Source of the DNA: UBA6168 sp965222975
GTDB taxonomy: Bacteria; Bacteroidota; Bacteroidia; Chitinophagales; Saprospiraceae
Reading direction: 5' to 3'
Length of the DNA: 64,000 nt
Assembly: GCA_965222975.1 (NCBI GenBank)
Contig: CBDCVJ010000086.1
Span: 372,001-436,000, forward strand
Positions 17,332 to 24,735 of the stretch are shown here, piece after piece (position 1 is the stretch's first letter; every line of letters starts with the position of its first letter). The notes under the pieces are model-generated. The model searched no databases. It had not been told where the DNA came from and saw nothing but the letters and a program-made list of their open reading frames with translations. A program made the translations under genes and the position numbers.

Positions 17332-17364
17332 AAAGCCTGTAACTCAATAAGTTACAGGCTTTTT
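17332..17364 (+). terminator. Intrinsic terminator
   Basis: AAAGCCTGTAACT pairs with AGTTACAGGCTTT around a 5-nt loop and is followed by TTTTT. It lies 26 bases after the stop of the T9SS protein gene. Confidence 0.88.
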
Positions 17365-17420
17365 AGATAAGTACAGGCATTCGCCATTCTGTTCACAGCA
17401 CCCTGCACTTAATGTTCAAA

Positions 17421-18053
17421 TCACCCTTGCATGGCGCCGGGATTCGCATCGTTGTAGCGCTTGGTCACTTCGTGCCAATTGATGACGTTGAAAAAAGCGG
17501 CCACGTAATCGGGGCGGCGGTTTTGGTAGTTCAGGTAGTATGCATGCTCCCATACGTCGAGGCCAAGGATGGGGGTCCCCTGTTTGTCGGCTACGTCCAT
17601 CAGTGGGTTGTCTTGGTTAGGCGTGGAAGTAACGAACAATTTATCATTGCTATCAGTGCAGAGCCATGCCCAGCCAGAGCCGAAGCGGGTACCTGCCGCC
17701 GTGGAGAATTCTTTTTTGAAATTTTCAAAAGAGCCAAAATCACGGTCTATGGCTTTTGAAATGTTCATTTGTGCAGTAGGTTCTCCGCCGCCATCGGGCG
17801 ACATAATTTCCCAGAAAAGGCAGTGGTTGTAATAGCCGCCACCGTTATTGCGGACACCTGCGCCATGTTGCGACACAGTGGCCAAAATGTCCTCAATGCT
17901 TTTGCCTTCTAAGTCAGTACCTGCGATGGCAGCGTTGAGTTTGTTGGTGTATCCGTTGTGGTGTTTGCCGTGGTGGATTTCCATAGTACGGGTATCGATG
18001 TGAGGCTCTAAAGCAGAAAATGCATAAGGAAGATCGGGAAGTGTAAATGCCAT
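17421..18053 (-). CDS. sod: Superoxide dismutase (Fe/Mn type)
   Basis: A 210-residue cytoplasmic enzyme that converts superoxide to oxygen and hydrogen peroxide. The ATG at 18053 gives the canonical start MAFTLPDLPYAFSALEPHID; codons upstream are not SOD-like. Metal ligands fit H27 (EIHHGKHHNGY), the His of YYNHCLFW, and Asp and His in DVWEHAYYLNY. GGGYYNHCLFW and GSGWAWL do not decide cleanly between Fe and Mn. It is single, convergent with the T9SS gene. Confidence 0.96.
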   Translation of the reverse strand: MAFTLPDLPYAFSALEPHIDTRTMEIHHGKHHNGYTNKLNAAIAGTDLEGKSIEDILATVSQHGAGVRNNGGGYYNHCLFWEIMSPDGGGEPTAQMNISKAIDRDFGSFENFKKEFSTAAGTRFGSGWAWLCTDSNDKLFVTSTPNQDNPLMDVADKQGTPILGLDVWEHAYYLNYQNRRPDYVAAFFNVINWHEVTKRYNDANPGAMQG

Positions 18054-18366
18054 GTTTTGATTGAAATTTTTGGGCAGTCCGGACGGTTGAGCGGTTTTCG
18101 GTTTGGTAACATTGAAACCGCCATGCTGCAATCGGCGGAACTGCGGAGTTTTAAAAAAAGACCCGCCAAGATAGGCAGGTTGGGAATTAAATGGAAAACA
18201 CAGCGGGCAGTAATTTGTTCAGGCCAGCATAGCCTTAGGTTTATAGCTGCTGGCAGGGTGGATCACGTCATGCCCTTTCCAATATTTCAATGATAAAGCA
18301 TTGCACATATTTTCAAAAAAAATTCCCTATCATTGGGCACTCAACCAAAAAACGGGGTACTAACTT
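18054..18366. other. Intergenic region between sod and the sigma factor gene
   Basis: No gene is supported in these 313 bases between divergent genes. On the plus strand CAATGATA (18288-18295) and TATCATTG (18328-18335) form an inverted repeat with 32 bases between the arms, upstream of the sigma factor; it might be a regulatory site but is weak. Confidence 0.4.
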
Positions 18367-18951
18367 ATGCGAGCACAAAACTGGACGGACGACGAAATCA
18401 TGGCCATGATAAAAGAGGGCATGCCGACCCGTGAAAAGGCGCTCCGTCATGTCTTTGAACGAAAAGACTGGAAAGGGATGGTGGTGGGGTACATCCTGAA
18501 AAACGGCGGCGACCCAAATGATGCGGCTGAAATCGCAGTGCTGGCATTGGAGTATTTTGACCGGAACATCCGCAACGGCTATTTTAAGGGGGATAGCGAG
18601 TTGAAGACCTATTTTTTTTCCATCGCCAAACGGCAGTGGTATAAACAGCAGAAACGGAAGAAAGCTTTTGTCCAAATAGACCCGAAGCGGGACGACGGTA
18701 GCGAGGCCAATGAAGAAGACCATATCCTTCGCCAAGATAAGCGGAATCTGCTCGAACGGGCGACCGGGGTTTTGGGCGAAAGCTGCAAAGAAGTATTTCA
18801 GATGAAAGCACTTGGTTATTCCAATGAGGTCATGGCAGAAAGATTGGGGCTGGCCAACGCCGACATGGCCAAGAAAAAACTATACCGTTGCCGGAGAAAA
18901 TTCCAAGCGTACCTGACCGAAAACCCCAAATGGAAAGACTTGTTGAATTAA
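18367..18951 (+). CDS. ECF-like sigma-70 family RNA polymerase sigma factor
   Basis: A 194-residue alternative sigma factor. The region 2 equivalent spans about 20-95 (AAEIAVLALEYFDRNIRNG, then LKTYFFSIAKRQWYKQQKRK). The region 4 equivalent spans about 125-185 (SCKEVFQMKALGYSNEVMAERLGLANADMAKKKLYRCRRKF). The sequence is divergent from classical ECF factors but has the right size and order. It ends 6 bases before an anti-sigma-like membrane protein gene, and the two are surely co-transcribed. Targets are unknown; the nearby TPR-CHAT gene is a candidate. Confidence 0.88.
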   Translation: MRAQNWTDDEIMAMIKEGMPTREKALRHVFERKDWKGMVVGYILKNGGDPNDAAEIAVLALEYFDRNIRNGYFKGDSELKTYFFSIAKRQWYKQQKRKKAFVQIDPKRDDGSEANEEDHILRQDKRNLLERATGVLGESCKEVFQMKALGYSNEVMAERLGLANADMAKKKLYRCRRKFQAYLTENPKWKDLLN

Positions 18952-18957
18952 TGGCTT

Positions 18958-19917
18958 ATGGAACTGAACGATTACATTTTTGAAAAAATAGACGACTACC
19001 TTGGGGGCAACCTGACGGCAGAACAACACGCCGATTTTGAAAAGGAAATGGCTGCCGAGCCAGCACTTCGGGAAGCCGTTGATATGGTGCGTTTTGAAAA
19101 AGATGCCGGGGAGTACCTATTGGCCAAAGACCTCCATGCCAAAGTGGCCGAATGGGAAAAGAACCCACTTCCAGTGGATGAGCCAAAAGGAAATAATAAT
19201 GGCATTGGATCAAAGTGGTGGCTTGGCCTAATTGCAGTTGCCCTGCTCGCCGGGCTTTTTTATTTTTTGAGAAATGACAATGCTCCCGATGCACCGCCAA
19301 AAGCCCCAGCACAGGAAGATACACAAGAAGTTGCTCCTGAGAGACCCATCGCAAATGAAGATCCCCAAACGACCGAAGATACTCCAAAAGAAGAAAATGT
19401 AGCTGAAAACAAACTGCCCGAAAAAGAGCAGCCACAAAGCCCATCCCCCGCCACCGATTACAGCGACCTTATCGCTTACGTAGAAACAGAAGCCTATCAA
19501 CTACCTCCCGATCTCGCAAGCCTCCGCAGCAGTGGCAATGCAAAGGAAGACAATGCACTTATCCGTGGAATAAATGCCTTTTTGTCTGATAAAAAAGATT
19601 ATGAAACTGCCATAAAAGAACTCGAAAGTATTGACAGAACAGACGCCCTGTATGAGCGGGCCGCTGAAATCCTGCCGCATGTTTATTTTAAAAGCGGCCA
19701 GTATGGCAAGGCGGCTGAAATGTTTGGAGTACTGGCCGAAACCAGCCTGCTCCCTGATGAACCTGAATGGTATTGGCTGCTCTCACTGATGGCGGATTAT
19801 GGGAAAAACAAGGCACAGGCAGATGGGCTGTTGGGAAAGATCGTTGGGGAGGAAGGGCATCCTTTTCAGGGGAAGGCAGAGGAACTGAAAGAGTGGAAGG
19901 ATTTGGAGCTGCAGTAA
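18958..19917 (+). CDS. Anti-sigma-factor-like membrane protein with TPR-like periplasmic domain
   Basis: A 319-residue single-pass protein. The N-terminal 65 residues resemble an anti-sigma domain (FEKIDDYLGGNLTAEQHADF, then PALREAVDMVRFEKDAG). One membrane segment follows (KWWLGLIAVALLAGLFYFL, about 83-101), then a low-complexity Pro/Glu linker to about 160. A helical region (about 165-319) with TPR-like pairs comes last (YERAAEILPHVYFKSGQYGKAAEMFGVLAET). It probably holds the adjacent sigma factor at the membrane and responds to a periplasmic input; this is inferred from position and layout. Confidence 0.8.
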   Translation: MELNDYIFEKIDDYLGGNLTAEQHADFEKEMAAEPALREAVDMVRFEKDAGEYLLAKDLHAKVAEWEKNPLPVDEPKGNNNGIGSKWWLGLIAVALLAGLFYFLRNDNAPDAPPKAPAQEDTQEVAPERPIANEDPQTTEDTPKEENVAENKLPEKEQPQSPSPATDYSDLIAYVETEAYQLPPDLASLRSSGNAKEDNALIRGINAFLSDKKDYETAIKELESIDRTDALYERAAEILPHVYFKSGQYGKAAEMFGVLAETSLLPDEPEWYWLLSLMADYGKNKAQADGLLGKIVGEEGHPFQGKAEELKEWKDLELQ

Positions 19918-19938
19918 GTATTTTAGTGTCAATATCGT

Positions 19939-20277
19939 TCAATCTGTTTTCAAAAGCGATTCGACTTCTTTTTTCAAAATAGGAATTCCAATAGATGCAG
20001 TCTCCCACAAGATTTTAACCGCAACATTTTCATAATTATGGGCAAGAATATTTCGCAGGGCAATGATTTTCCTTGAATCGGAAATAGGAAGGTCAGAGTG
20101 TTTTTCAAGTGCCTTCCGAGTGGCCTCACCAATGATTTCATAAAGCCTTTCGGCAGCACGGACGGCCTTGGCATCATTGCTGAAACTCCCAAAGCTGTCA
20201 TGTTCGCTCATCACAGCTTCCAGCTCCTCAATAAAACGGAGGATTTCATACAAGTGCTTTTTCACTTCGGCGCTCAT
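19939..20277 (-). CDS. HEPN-domain toxin (HepT-like, DUF86)
   Basis: A 112-residue all-helical protein of the HEPN/DUF86 class. The catalytic RX4-6H motif is present as RNILAHNY near residue 80, as in ribonuclease toxins of HEPN-MNT modules. It overlaps the upstream nucleotidyltransferase gene by 32 bases, the usual arrangement. In characterised pairs the MNT partner AMPylates a tyrosine next to the motif; the Tyr of RNILAHNY is available here. It sits between an anti-sigma-like gene and a TPR-CHAT gene. Confidence 0.9.
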   Translation of the reverse strand: MSAEVKKHLYEILRFIEELEAVMSEHDSFGSFSNDAKAVRAAERLYEIIGEATRKALEKHSDLPISDSRKIIALRNILAHNYENVAVKILWETASIGIPILKKEVESLLKTD

Positions 20278-20581
20278 AGATCAGCACTTTGTTTTTGTTA
20301 AGGGATTCTGAGAAATAAGGATTTTGGACAGTTTCTTCCATGACCAGGTCAACTTGCCGTCCCAGGATTTCAGGCAAGCCAAAATAGAGGTTCCAAAAAC
20401 ATTCGGTGTATTCACCTTCTGCCAAACCATTTTCCATTTTTATCAATAGGTCAACATCGCTGTCAGCACGGAAATCACCTGAAACGACCGATCCGAAAGC
20501 ATAGGCATGCTTGACTTTGTTTTTTTTCAACAAGTCAATCACCGCTGATAATTTTTCGGTTAATAATGGTTGGATCATCAC
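20246..20581 (-). CDS. Minimal nucleotidyltransferase antitoxin (MntA-like)
   Basis: A 111-residue pol-beta-type nucleotidyltransferase with GSVVSGDFRADSDVDLLIKM, the GSX10DXD catalytic signature, and a third acidic position in QVDLVMEE. As the partner of the downstream HEPN protein it is expected to neutralise it by adenylylation. The catalytic motif is intact. Confidence 0.9.
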   Translation of the reverse strand: MMIQPLLTEKLSAVIDLLKKNKVKHAYAFGSVVSGDFRADSDVDLLIKMENGLAEGEYTECFWNLYFGLPEILGRQVDLVMEETVQNPYFSESLNKNKVLIYERRSEKALV

Positions 20582-20642
20582 ACGAATTTTTTACAAACAT
20601 ACAAAAAACAAAGGTCAAGCCGGATTGGTTTGGCGCTTAACC

Positions 20643-22094
20643 TTACTTCACCGCCCTCATATCCCCAATCCCGATCAACCCCGCCCAAAAGAATGGGTGG
20701 TCATAGCCGCCTTGTCCTCTATTGTTTTCCAAAAAATCCAACTTTGCTTGGCGCAGCGCTTCGTCCTTGGGTATTCCCATTTTCAGGTGTTGGTGAAAAC
20801 CGATCGTCAGGTCTTTCGTCTTTTGGTCGTTCACCTGCCAGAGGGTGGGGAAGATGCTTTTGGCTCCTGCATAAGCAAAGGCACGGGCAAGGCTGATGAT
20901 GCCCTCGCCCTTTTGCAGCTTGCCCGTGCCCGTCTCGCAGGCGGAGAGCACCACTAGGTCGGCATTGAGGGAATAGTTGTAGAGGTCACGGGCGTAGAGC
21001 TTGTCGAATTCTTTGGGCTGTCCGGGCACGCCAAAGGCGAGGTAGGCATAGTCGCCCACCCGGTCGTCGGCCTCGGCGTGGGTGCTTAGGTGGAGGATTC
21101 GGTGGTCGGCAGCCTGCTGCCGGAATGCTGGCAGCGATGCCCCGTCGCCGATGATGGAAGTGCCTTGCCACAGTTTGCTGATAGCGGCCACTTCCTCCCC
21201 GCTGCCCGGCAGAGCGCCCAGTGAGTCCCGTTTGATGAATTCAACTGGCAGGTCGGTTGAATCAATGCGGGAAGTAAGGCCACCGGTGTTGCCGTCGTAG
21301 AACGGCGCCATGGCCAGCAACTGCCCGGACGGCTGCCCCCGGTGCTGCTTGTCCCGCATCTCCTTGAGCAGGGTGGCCGAGTAGCAGTAGCTGATTTGGT
21401 AGTCTTTCACCATGAAACGGTAATTGCTGAAACGCCCTGTCACACTGGGTTTTTCGGACAGCAGCGCCTCGAACGGCACATAGCCCAGCACACCATCGGG
21501 GATGATGATGAGGGTGTCGGTCAGCCTGTCGGCGACGGGGGCGATGAGTTTTTGATAAAGCTGTTGGGCGGCCTCCGTATAGTTAATGAAAGTGGTTATT
21601 TTTAAATCATCGTTCTGCAATGAATCAGGAACTGTATAAAAGCCATAGATGCCTTCCTTGGTCATTTGTTGCACCCATTCGGCGAGGGGGAAGTCGTGCT
21701 TTATTTGGTGGATTTCGAAGGTGTCAGGCTGAAGGAGGAAGAGGAAGATGGTGGAGTCGCCTACCATGTATTCGAGGAGGGTTTGGTTGGGCTGGAGGAG
21801 TTGGTTTTGGACGTAAGCGACATCCACGGAAGGTAAATTGTATTTGGCCTCGTAATATTGGGGGTAGCCGGTTTCGAGTTTTTTGATTAGCTCTTCGTGT
21901 TCCGATTTAAGTTGGGTCAATTTGTTATTATTAATAAATATAGTTGAATCAGTCTGTTCTCGCCCATTGGAAATTAGATCGTATTTTACTTTTTCATAAT
22001 AAGCAATATCTTCCAATAAACCTTTTTCCTTTTCAATTAAATTGTTAGGAATATTAGAGAATTGTTTTGCATGAGCATTGTGGATGGCGTCCAA
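20643..22094 (-). CDS. CHAT protease domain, 3' part of a split TPR-CHAT gene
   Basis: A caspase-like CHAT peptidase domain. In the 483 residues counted from 22094, the catalytic dyad is H339 (ILHLSTHAEAD) and C386 (VVLSACETGTGKLQKGEG). The core ends in the usual GAKSIFPTLWQVND and a final FFWAGLIGIGD. The frame stays open upstream to the 11-base G/C tract at 22145-22155 and reads SEKAKATLLLDAI, the linker normally found between TPRs and CHAT, so the TTG at 22094 is not a real start. The product depends on the frame being restored at the tract. It is the likely effector of the local sigma/anti-sigma neighbourhood. Confidence 0.88.
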   Translation of the reverse strand: MDAIHNAHAKQFSNIPNNLIEKEKGLLEDIAYYEKVKYDLISNGREQTDSTIFINNNKLTQLKSEHEELIKKLETGYPQYYEAKYNLPSVDVAYVQNQLLQPNQTLLEYMVGDSTIFLFLLQPDTFEIHQIKHDFPLAEWVQQMTKEGIYGFYTVPDSLQNDDLKITTFINYTEAAQQLYQKLIAPVADRLTDTLIIIPDGVLGYVPFEALLSEKPSVTGRFSNYRFMVKDYQISYCYSATLLKEMRDKQHRGQPSGQLLAMAPFYDGNTGGLTSRIDSTDLPVEFIKRDSLGALPGSGEEVAAISKLWQGTSIIGDGASLPAFRQQAADHRILHLSTHAEADDRVGDYAYLAFGVPGQPKEFDKLYARDLYNYSLNADLVVLSACETGTGKLQKGEGIISLARAFAYAGAKSIFPTLWQVNDQKTKDLTIGFHQHLKMGIPKDEALRQAKLDFLENNRGQGGYDHPFFWAGLIGIGDMRAVK

Positions 22095-24100
22095 AAGAAG
22101 GGTCGCTTTTGCCTTTTCAGAAATGATAAATGCCTTTTTTGAATGGGGGGGGGGGCAATATTTTTCTTTTCCCCATTATTTTTTTCAAGTATGGATTTAA
22201 TGACCAATTCATAAATCTGAAAGTTGGAAATAGTGTGGGCCTCCACAGAAAGAGGATATTTATAGGTCTTCCTGATATTGTCCATGCATTGCAAAGAATA
22301 ATCAAAGAATTGTTGGGCTGACTTAGGCTGTTGCTCGTCATGGTGGATCTGCCCGATGTAATAATAAAGTGAAGCGCTTCTTGGATGGAATGGGCCAAAA
22401 AAACCTTCCTCAATATGCAGGGCTGATCGGAAAAATTCAACAGCTTTTTTATATTGCCGATTTTTGAAGTGGCACAACCCTATCGCATATTTTATTTCGG
22501 CAATTTCCGGATGGTTGTTTCCATATATCCCCAAATGGATATTTTGTGCTTTTGTCAAGTATTCCAATGCCTTATCATAATGACCACTTTCGGAATATAC
22601 CGAACCGATGTTCGTCATAATTAGCGTAGTGCTGGGGTGATGAAGGCCATAAACGGTGCTATCAATGTGAAATGCCTTTTTTAGATAATAAAGGGCAGAA
22701 TCAAGTTCACCAAGATTGAAATAAGTGGTGCCAATATTGGAATAAGCAACTCCCACTTTCCCGTGCTGATCTCCAAATGATTTTAAATAAATAGCGAGAG
22801 CCTTTTGATAATGGTCAAATGCTTTATTATAATTATTTAATTTGTCAAAAGCATTCCCCAAATTGATGTGCATGTTTGCCATTTCGGGATGGCCGCTTGT
22901 ATATAATTTTGATAGAATAAATAATGAATGGTGAAAAAAATCCAAGCTCTTTTCATACTCTTCCACACCGAAATGGCAAAGCCCAATATTGGAAATGACC
23001 AATGCTGACTGGTGGGATATGCCCATACCCATTACCTCTAAATTTTTCAAGGAACGGTGAAATCTTTCCAGTGCCAACTCATACTTCCCCATATAATAAT
23101 TTATCATGCCTACATTTACATAAATACCCGTCTTGTCTGGATGTAATGCCTGTAATTTTTTTTCAAAAATTTCCAGTGCCCTATTATTGTATAAAAGTGC
23201 TTCCTCATAATCCGCCAATTGTAAATATATATAGCCAAGCCCATTGTACACATACCCCAATTTCAAGTCATCATGCATATTGTTCTCCAGCATGATTTTT
23301 TCTGCTGTATGGAATTTTTCGACGGCTTTATCAAATTCATCTTTTTGCATGAAAATCGTTCCAATCAAAAAATAGTCAAAACCGACTTTTGGGTGCATAT
23401 TTCCTAATTCATCAGTATGGAGGTTTAATGCCTTTTTGGCATAAATAAAGGATGAATCTAATTCACCTGTCCGCATATAGCCAATGCCTAAGTTAGTGTA
23501 TTTGTTCGCCAATTCCGGATGCTCCGGCCCATAATGATTTATATGGATTTCCACGGCTTTTTTCATCAATGATGCTGCTTTACCGAATTGGCCGGTGGTG
23601 GAATAAATGCCACCTATAACATCATAGGTATTGGCTATTTCAGGATGCATGGGCCCGAATATTTGGGTTCGGATTTCCAGTGCTTTTTGGGAATATTCAA
23701 GAGCCGCATCAAAGTTGCCATAGATTTGGTGTGCCCTTCCCATGTTATGGTAACAATTGGCAGTTTTTCTATGGTTTTCACCCAATCTATTTTGCCTTAT
23801 TTCCAATGCCTTATGTAGATATTCCAACGCTTCCGGGCATTTGTTCTGGTAAGTCAGGACTACCCCCTTTTTATGATAAGCATCGGCGGTCAAGGTATCT
23901 TTTGGCCCAAACGTATTTTCACAAAAAACCATGACTTCACGTACCAATTTCAGGGCTTCATCATATTTTGCCGATGCAATTAATTCATTGGCTTGCCCAA
24001 GCATGGTACTGGCAGTAGCAGCATCTTTTAATTGAGAAAAAGAAAAAGGGATATTAATAAATATAAAAAGGAAAACCAGCAAAAAATTAATAAGATACAT
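22037..24100 (-). CDS. Tetratricopeptide part of a split TPR-CHAT gene
   Basis: A 687-residue reading frame with a signal-like N-terminus (MYLINFLLVFLFIFINIPFSFS) and about 13 TPRs with a 42-residue period of kinesin-light-chain type (EALEYLHKALEIRQNRLG, then ANCYHNMGRAHQIYGNF). After NGEKKNIA it enters a run of prolines encoded by 11 C, and then reads about 35 out-of-frame residues to a stop. One base more or fewer by -1 would join it to the CHAT domain, giving a protein of about 1150 residues. TPR-CHAT proteins are peptidases switched on by a TPR-sensed signal. The signal peptide suggests export or membrane attachment. Confidence 0.88.
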   Translation of the reverse strand: MYLINFLLVFLFIFINIPFSFSQLKDAATASTMLGQANELIASAKYDEALKLVREVMVFCENTFGPKDTLTADAYHKKGVVLTYQNKCPEALEYLHKALEIRQNRLGENHRKTANCYHNMGRAHQIYGNFDAALEYSQKALEIRTQIFGPMHPEIANTYDVIGGIYSTTGQFGKAASLMKKAVEIHINHYGPEHPELANKYTNLGIGYMRTGELDSSFIYAKKALNLHTDELGNMHPKVGFDYFLIGTIFMQKDEFDKAVEKFHTAEKIMLENNMHDDLKLGYVYNGLGYIYLQLADYEEALLYNNRALEIFEKKLQALHPDKTGIYVNVGMINYYMGKYELALERFHRSLKNLEVMGMGISHQSALVISNIGLCHFGVEEYEKSLDFFHHSLFILSKLYTSGHPEMANMHINLGNAFDKLNNYNKAFDHYQKALAIYLKSFGDQHGKVGVAYSNIGTTYFNLGELDSALYYLKKAFHIDSTVYGLHHPSTTLIMTNIGSVYSESGHYDKALEYLTKAQNIHLGIYGNNHPEIAEIKYAIGLCHFKNRQYKKAVEFFRSALHIEEGFFGPFHPRSASLYYYIGQIHHDEQQPKSAQQFFDYSLQCMDNIRKTYKYPLSVEAHTISNFQIYELVIKSILEKNNGEKKNIAPPPIQKRHLSFLKRQKRPFFWTPSTMLMQNNSLIFLTI
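22145..22155. repeat. 11-base G/C homopolymer at the TPR-CHAT junction
   Basis: Eleven G on the plus strand (C in the coding strand) lie exactly where the TPR and CHAT frames separate. With 12 or 9 bases the gene would be a single open frame. Tracts of this length slip readily, so this can be a phase switch or a sequencing error. Confidence 0.85.
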
Positions 24101-24148
24101 AACAGAAAAATAAAATGAATTATAGCAACTGTTCGGCAGGGCCTTTAA

Positions 24149-24164
24149 TTGAGATATGTCTCAA
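24149..24164. promoter_or_regulatory. Inverted repeat TTGAGA-N4-TCTCAA upstream of TPR-CHAT
   Basis: TTGAGATATGTCTCAA is a 6+6 inverted repeat centred about 57 bases upstream of the TPR-CHAT start codon, beside TATAAT on the minus strand at 24118-24123. It is a possible operator. Confidence 0.35.
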
Positions 24165-24178
24165 AAAGCGTCCAGCTT

Positions 24179-24236
24179 CGGAGGGAGAGGGAAAGAAAAA
24201 ATGCCCCGAATTTATTTCGGGATCCTTCCTCTCTCC
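24179..24236. repeat. Imperfect hairpin upstream of the TPR-CHAT gene
   Basis: CCCGAA-TTTAT-TTCGGG (24204-24221) forms the inner stem, and GGAGGGAGAGG pairs with CCTCTCTCC outside it. It lies in the 280-bp divergent gap. No gene is supported in that gap. Confidence 0.55.
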
Positions 24237-24380
24237 ATTTGGAATAATTAGTAAATAATTAATCCCCACCCTTTGGGCACTATTCTCCTCCCCGCAGGTA
24301 CTAACAACCAAAATCACCAATCATGCAACTGATTTCTTAACCTGCCACAGCAGCGCCTGTGGCCCTAAACTATTTGTGCT

Positions 24381-24731
24381 ATGTTAAAAATGTTTGTTTT
24401 CTGGCTGCTCTTGCAGCCCCTTTATCCTACTGCCCCAATGCCAGCAGTTGGTGCGTTTGAAGGTTGTGGCTGTCCAGCAGCCACCAGCCTTCAAAAAACG
24501 GGGGAAACCGCCACCTCTTATTCATTTACTTGGACTGGTAATACGGAGGCCACCAGCTATGAAGTATGGTATGTCCGGGATGGTGGTTTCACAAGTTCAG
24601 TCGTCACTACGACTGCCACGGCTCACACTTTCAACAATCTGTTGCCGGGGCAGCACACCTTCTATGTGCGTGTTGTATGCGACTGCGGGACGAGTGGATT
24701 TATCGGCATTGAAGACATTATAGAGTCCTAG
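24381..24731 (+). CDS. Small secreted fibronectin type III protein
   Basis: A 116-residue protein. A hydrophobic start (MLKMFVFWLLLQPLYPTA) looks like a signal peptide. The rest is a single fibronectin III-like fold with SFTWTGNTEATSYEVWYVRDGG, TFNNLLPGQHTFYVRVVCDCG and four cysteines. Domains of this kind usually occur in long cell-surface proteins; a stand-alone copy is unusual. It is divergent from TPR-CHAT and convergent (4-base gap) with the helical-repeat gene. Confidence 0.75.
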   Translation: MLKMFVFWLLLQPLYPTAPMPAVGAFEGCGCPAATSLQKTGETATSYSFTWTGNTEATSYEVWYVRDGGFTSSVVTTTATAHTFNNLLPGQHTFYVRVVCDCGTSGFIGIEDIIES

Positions 24732-24735
24732 AAGG

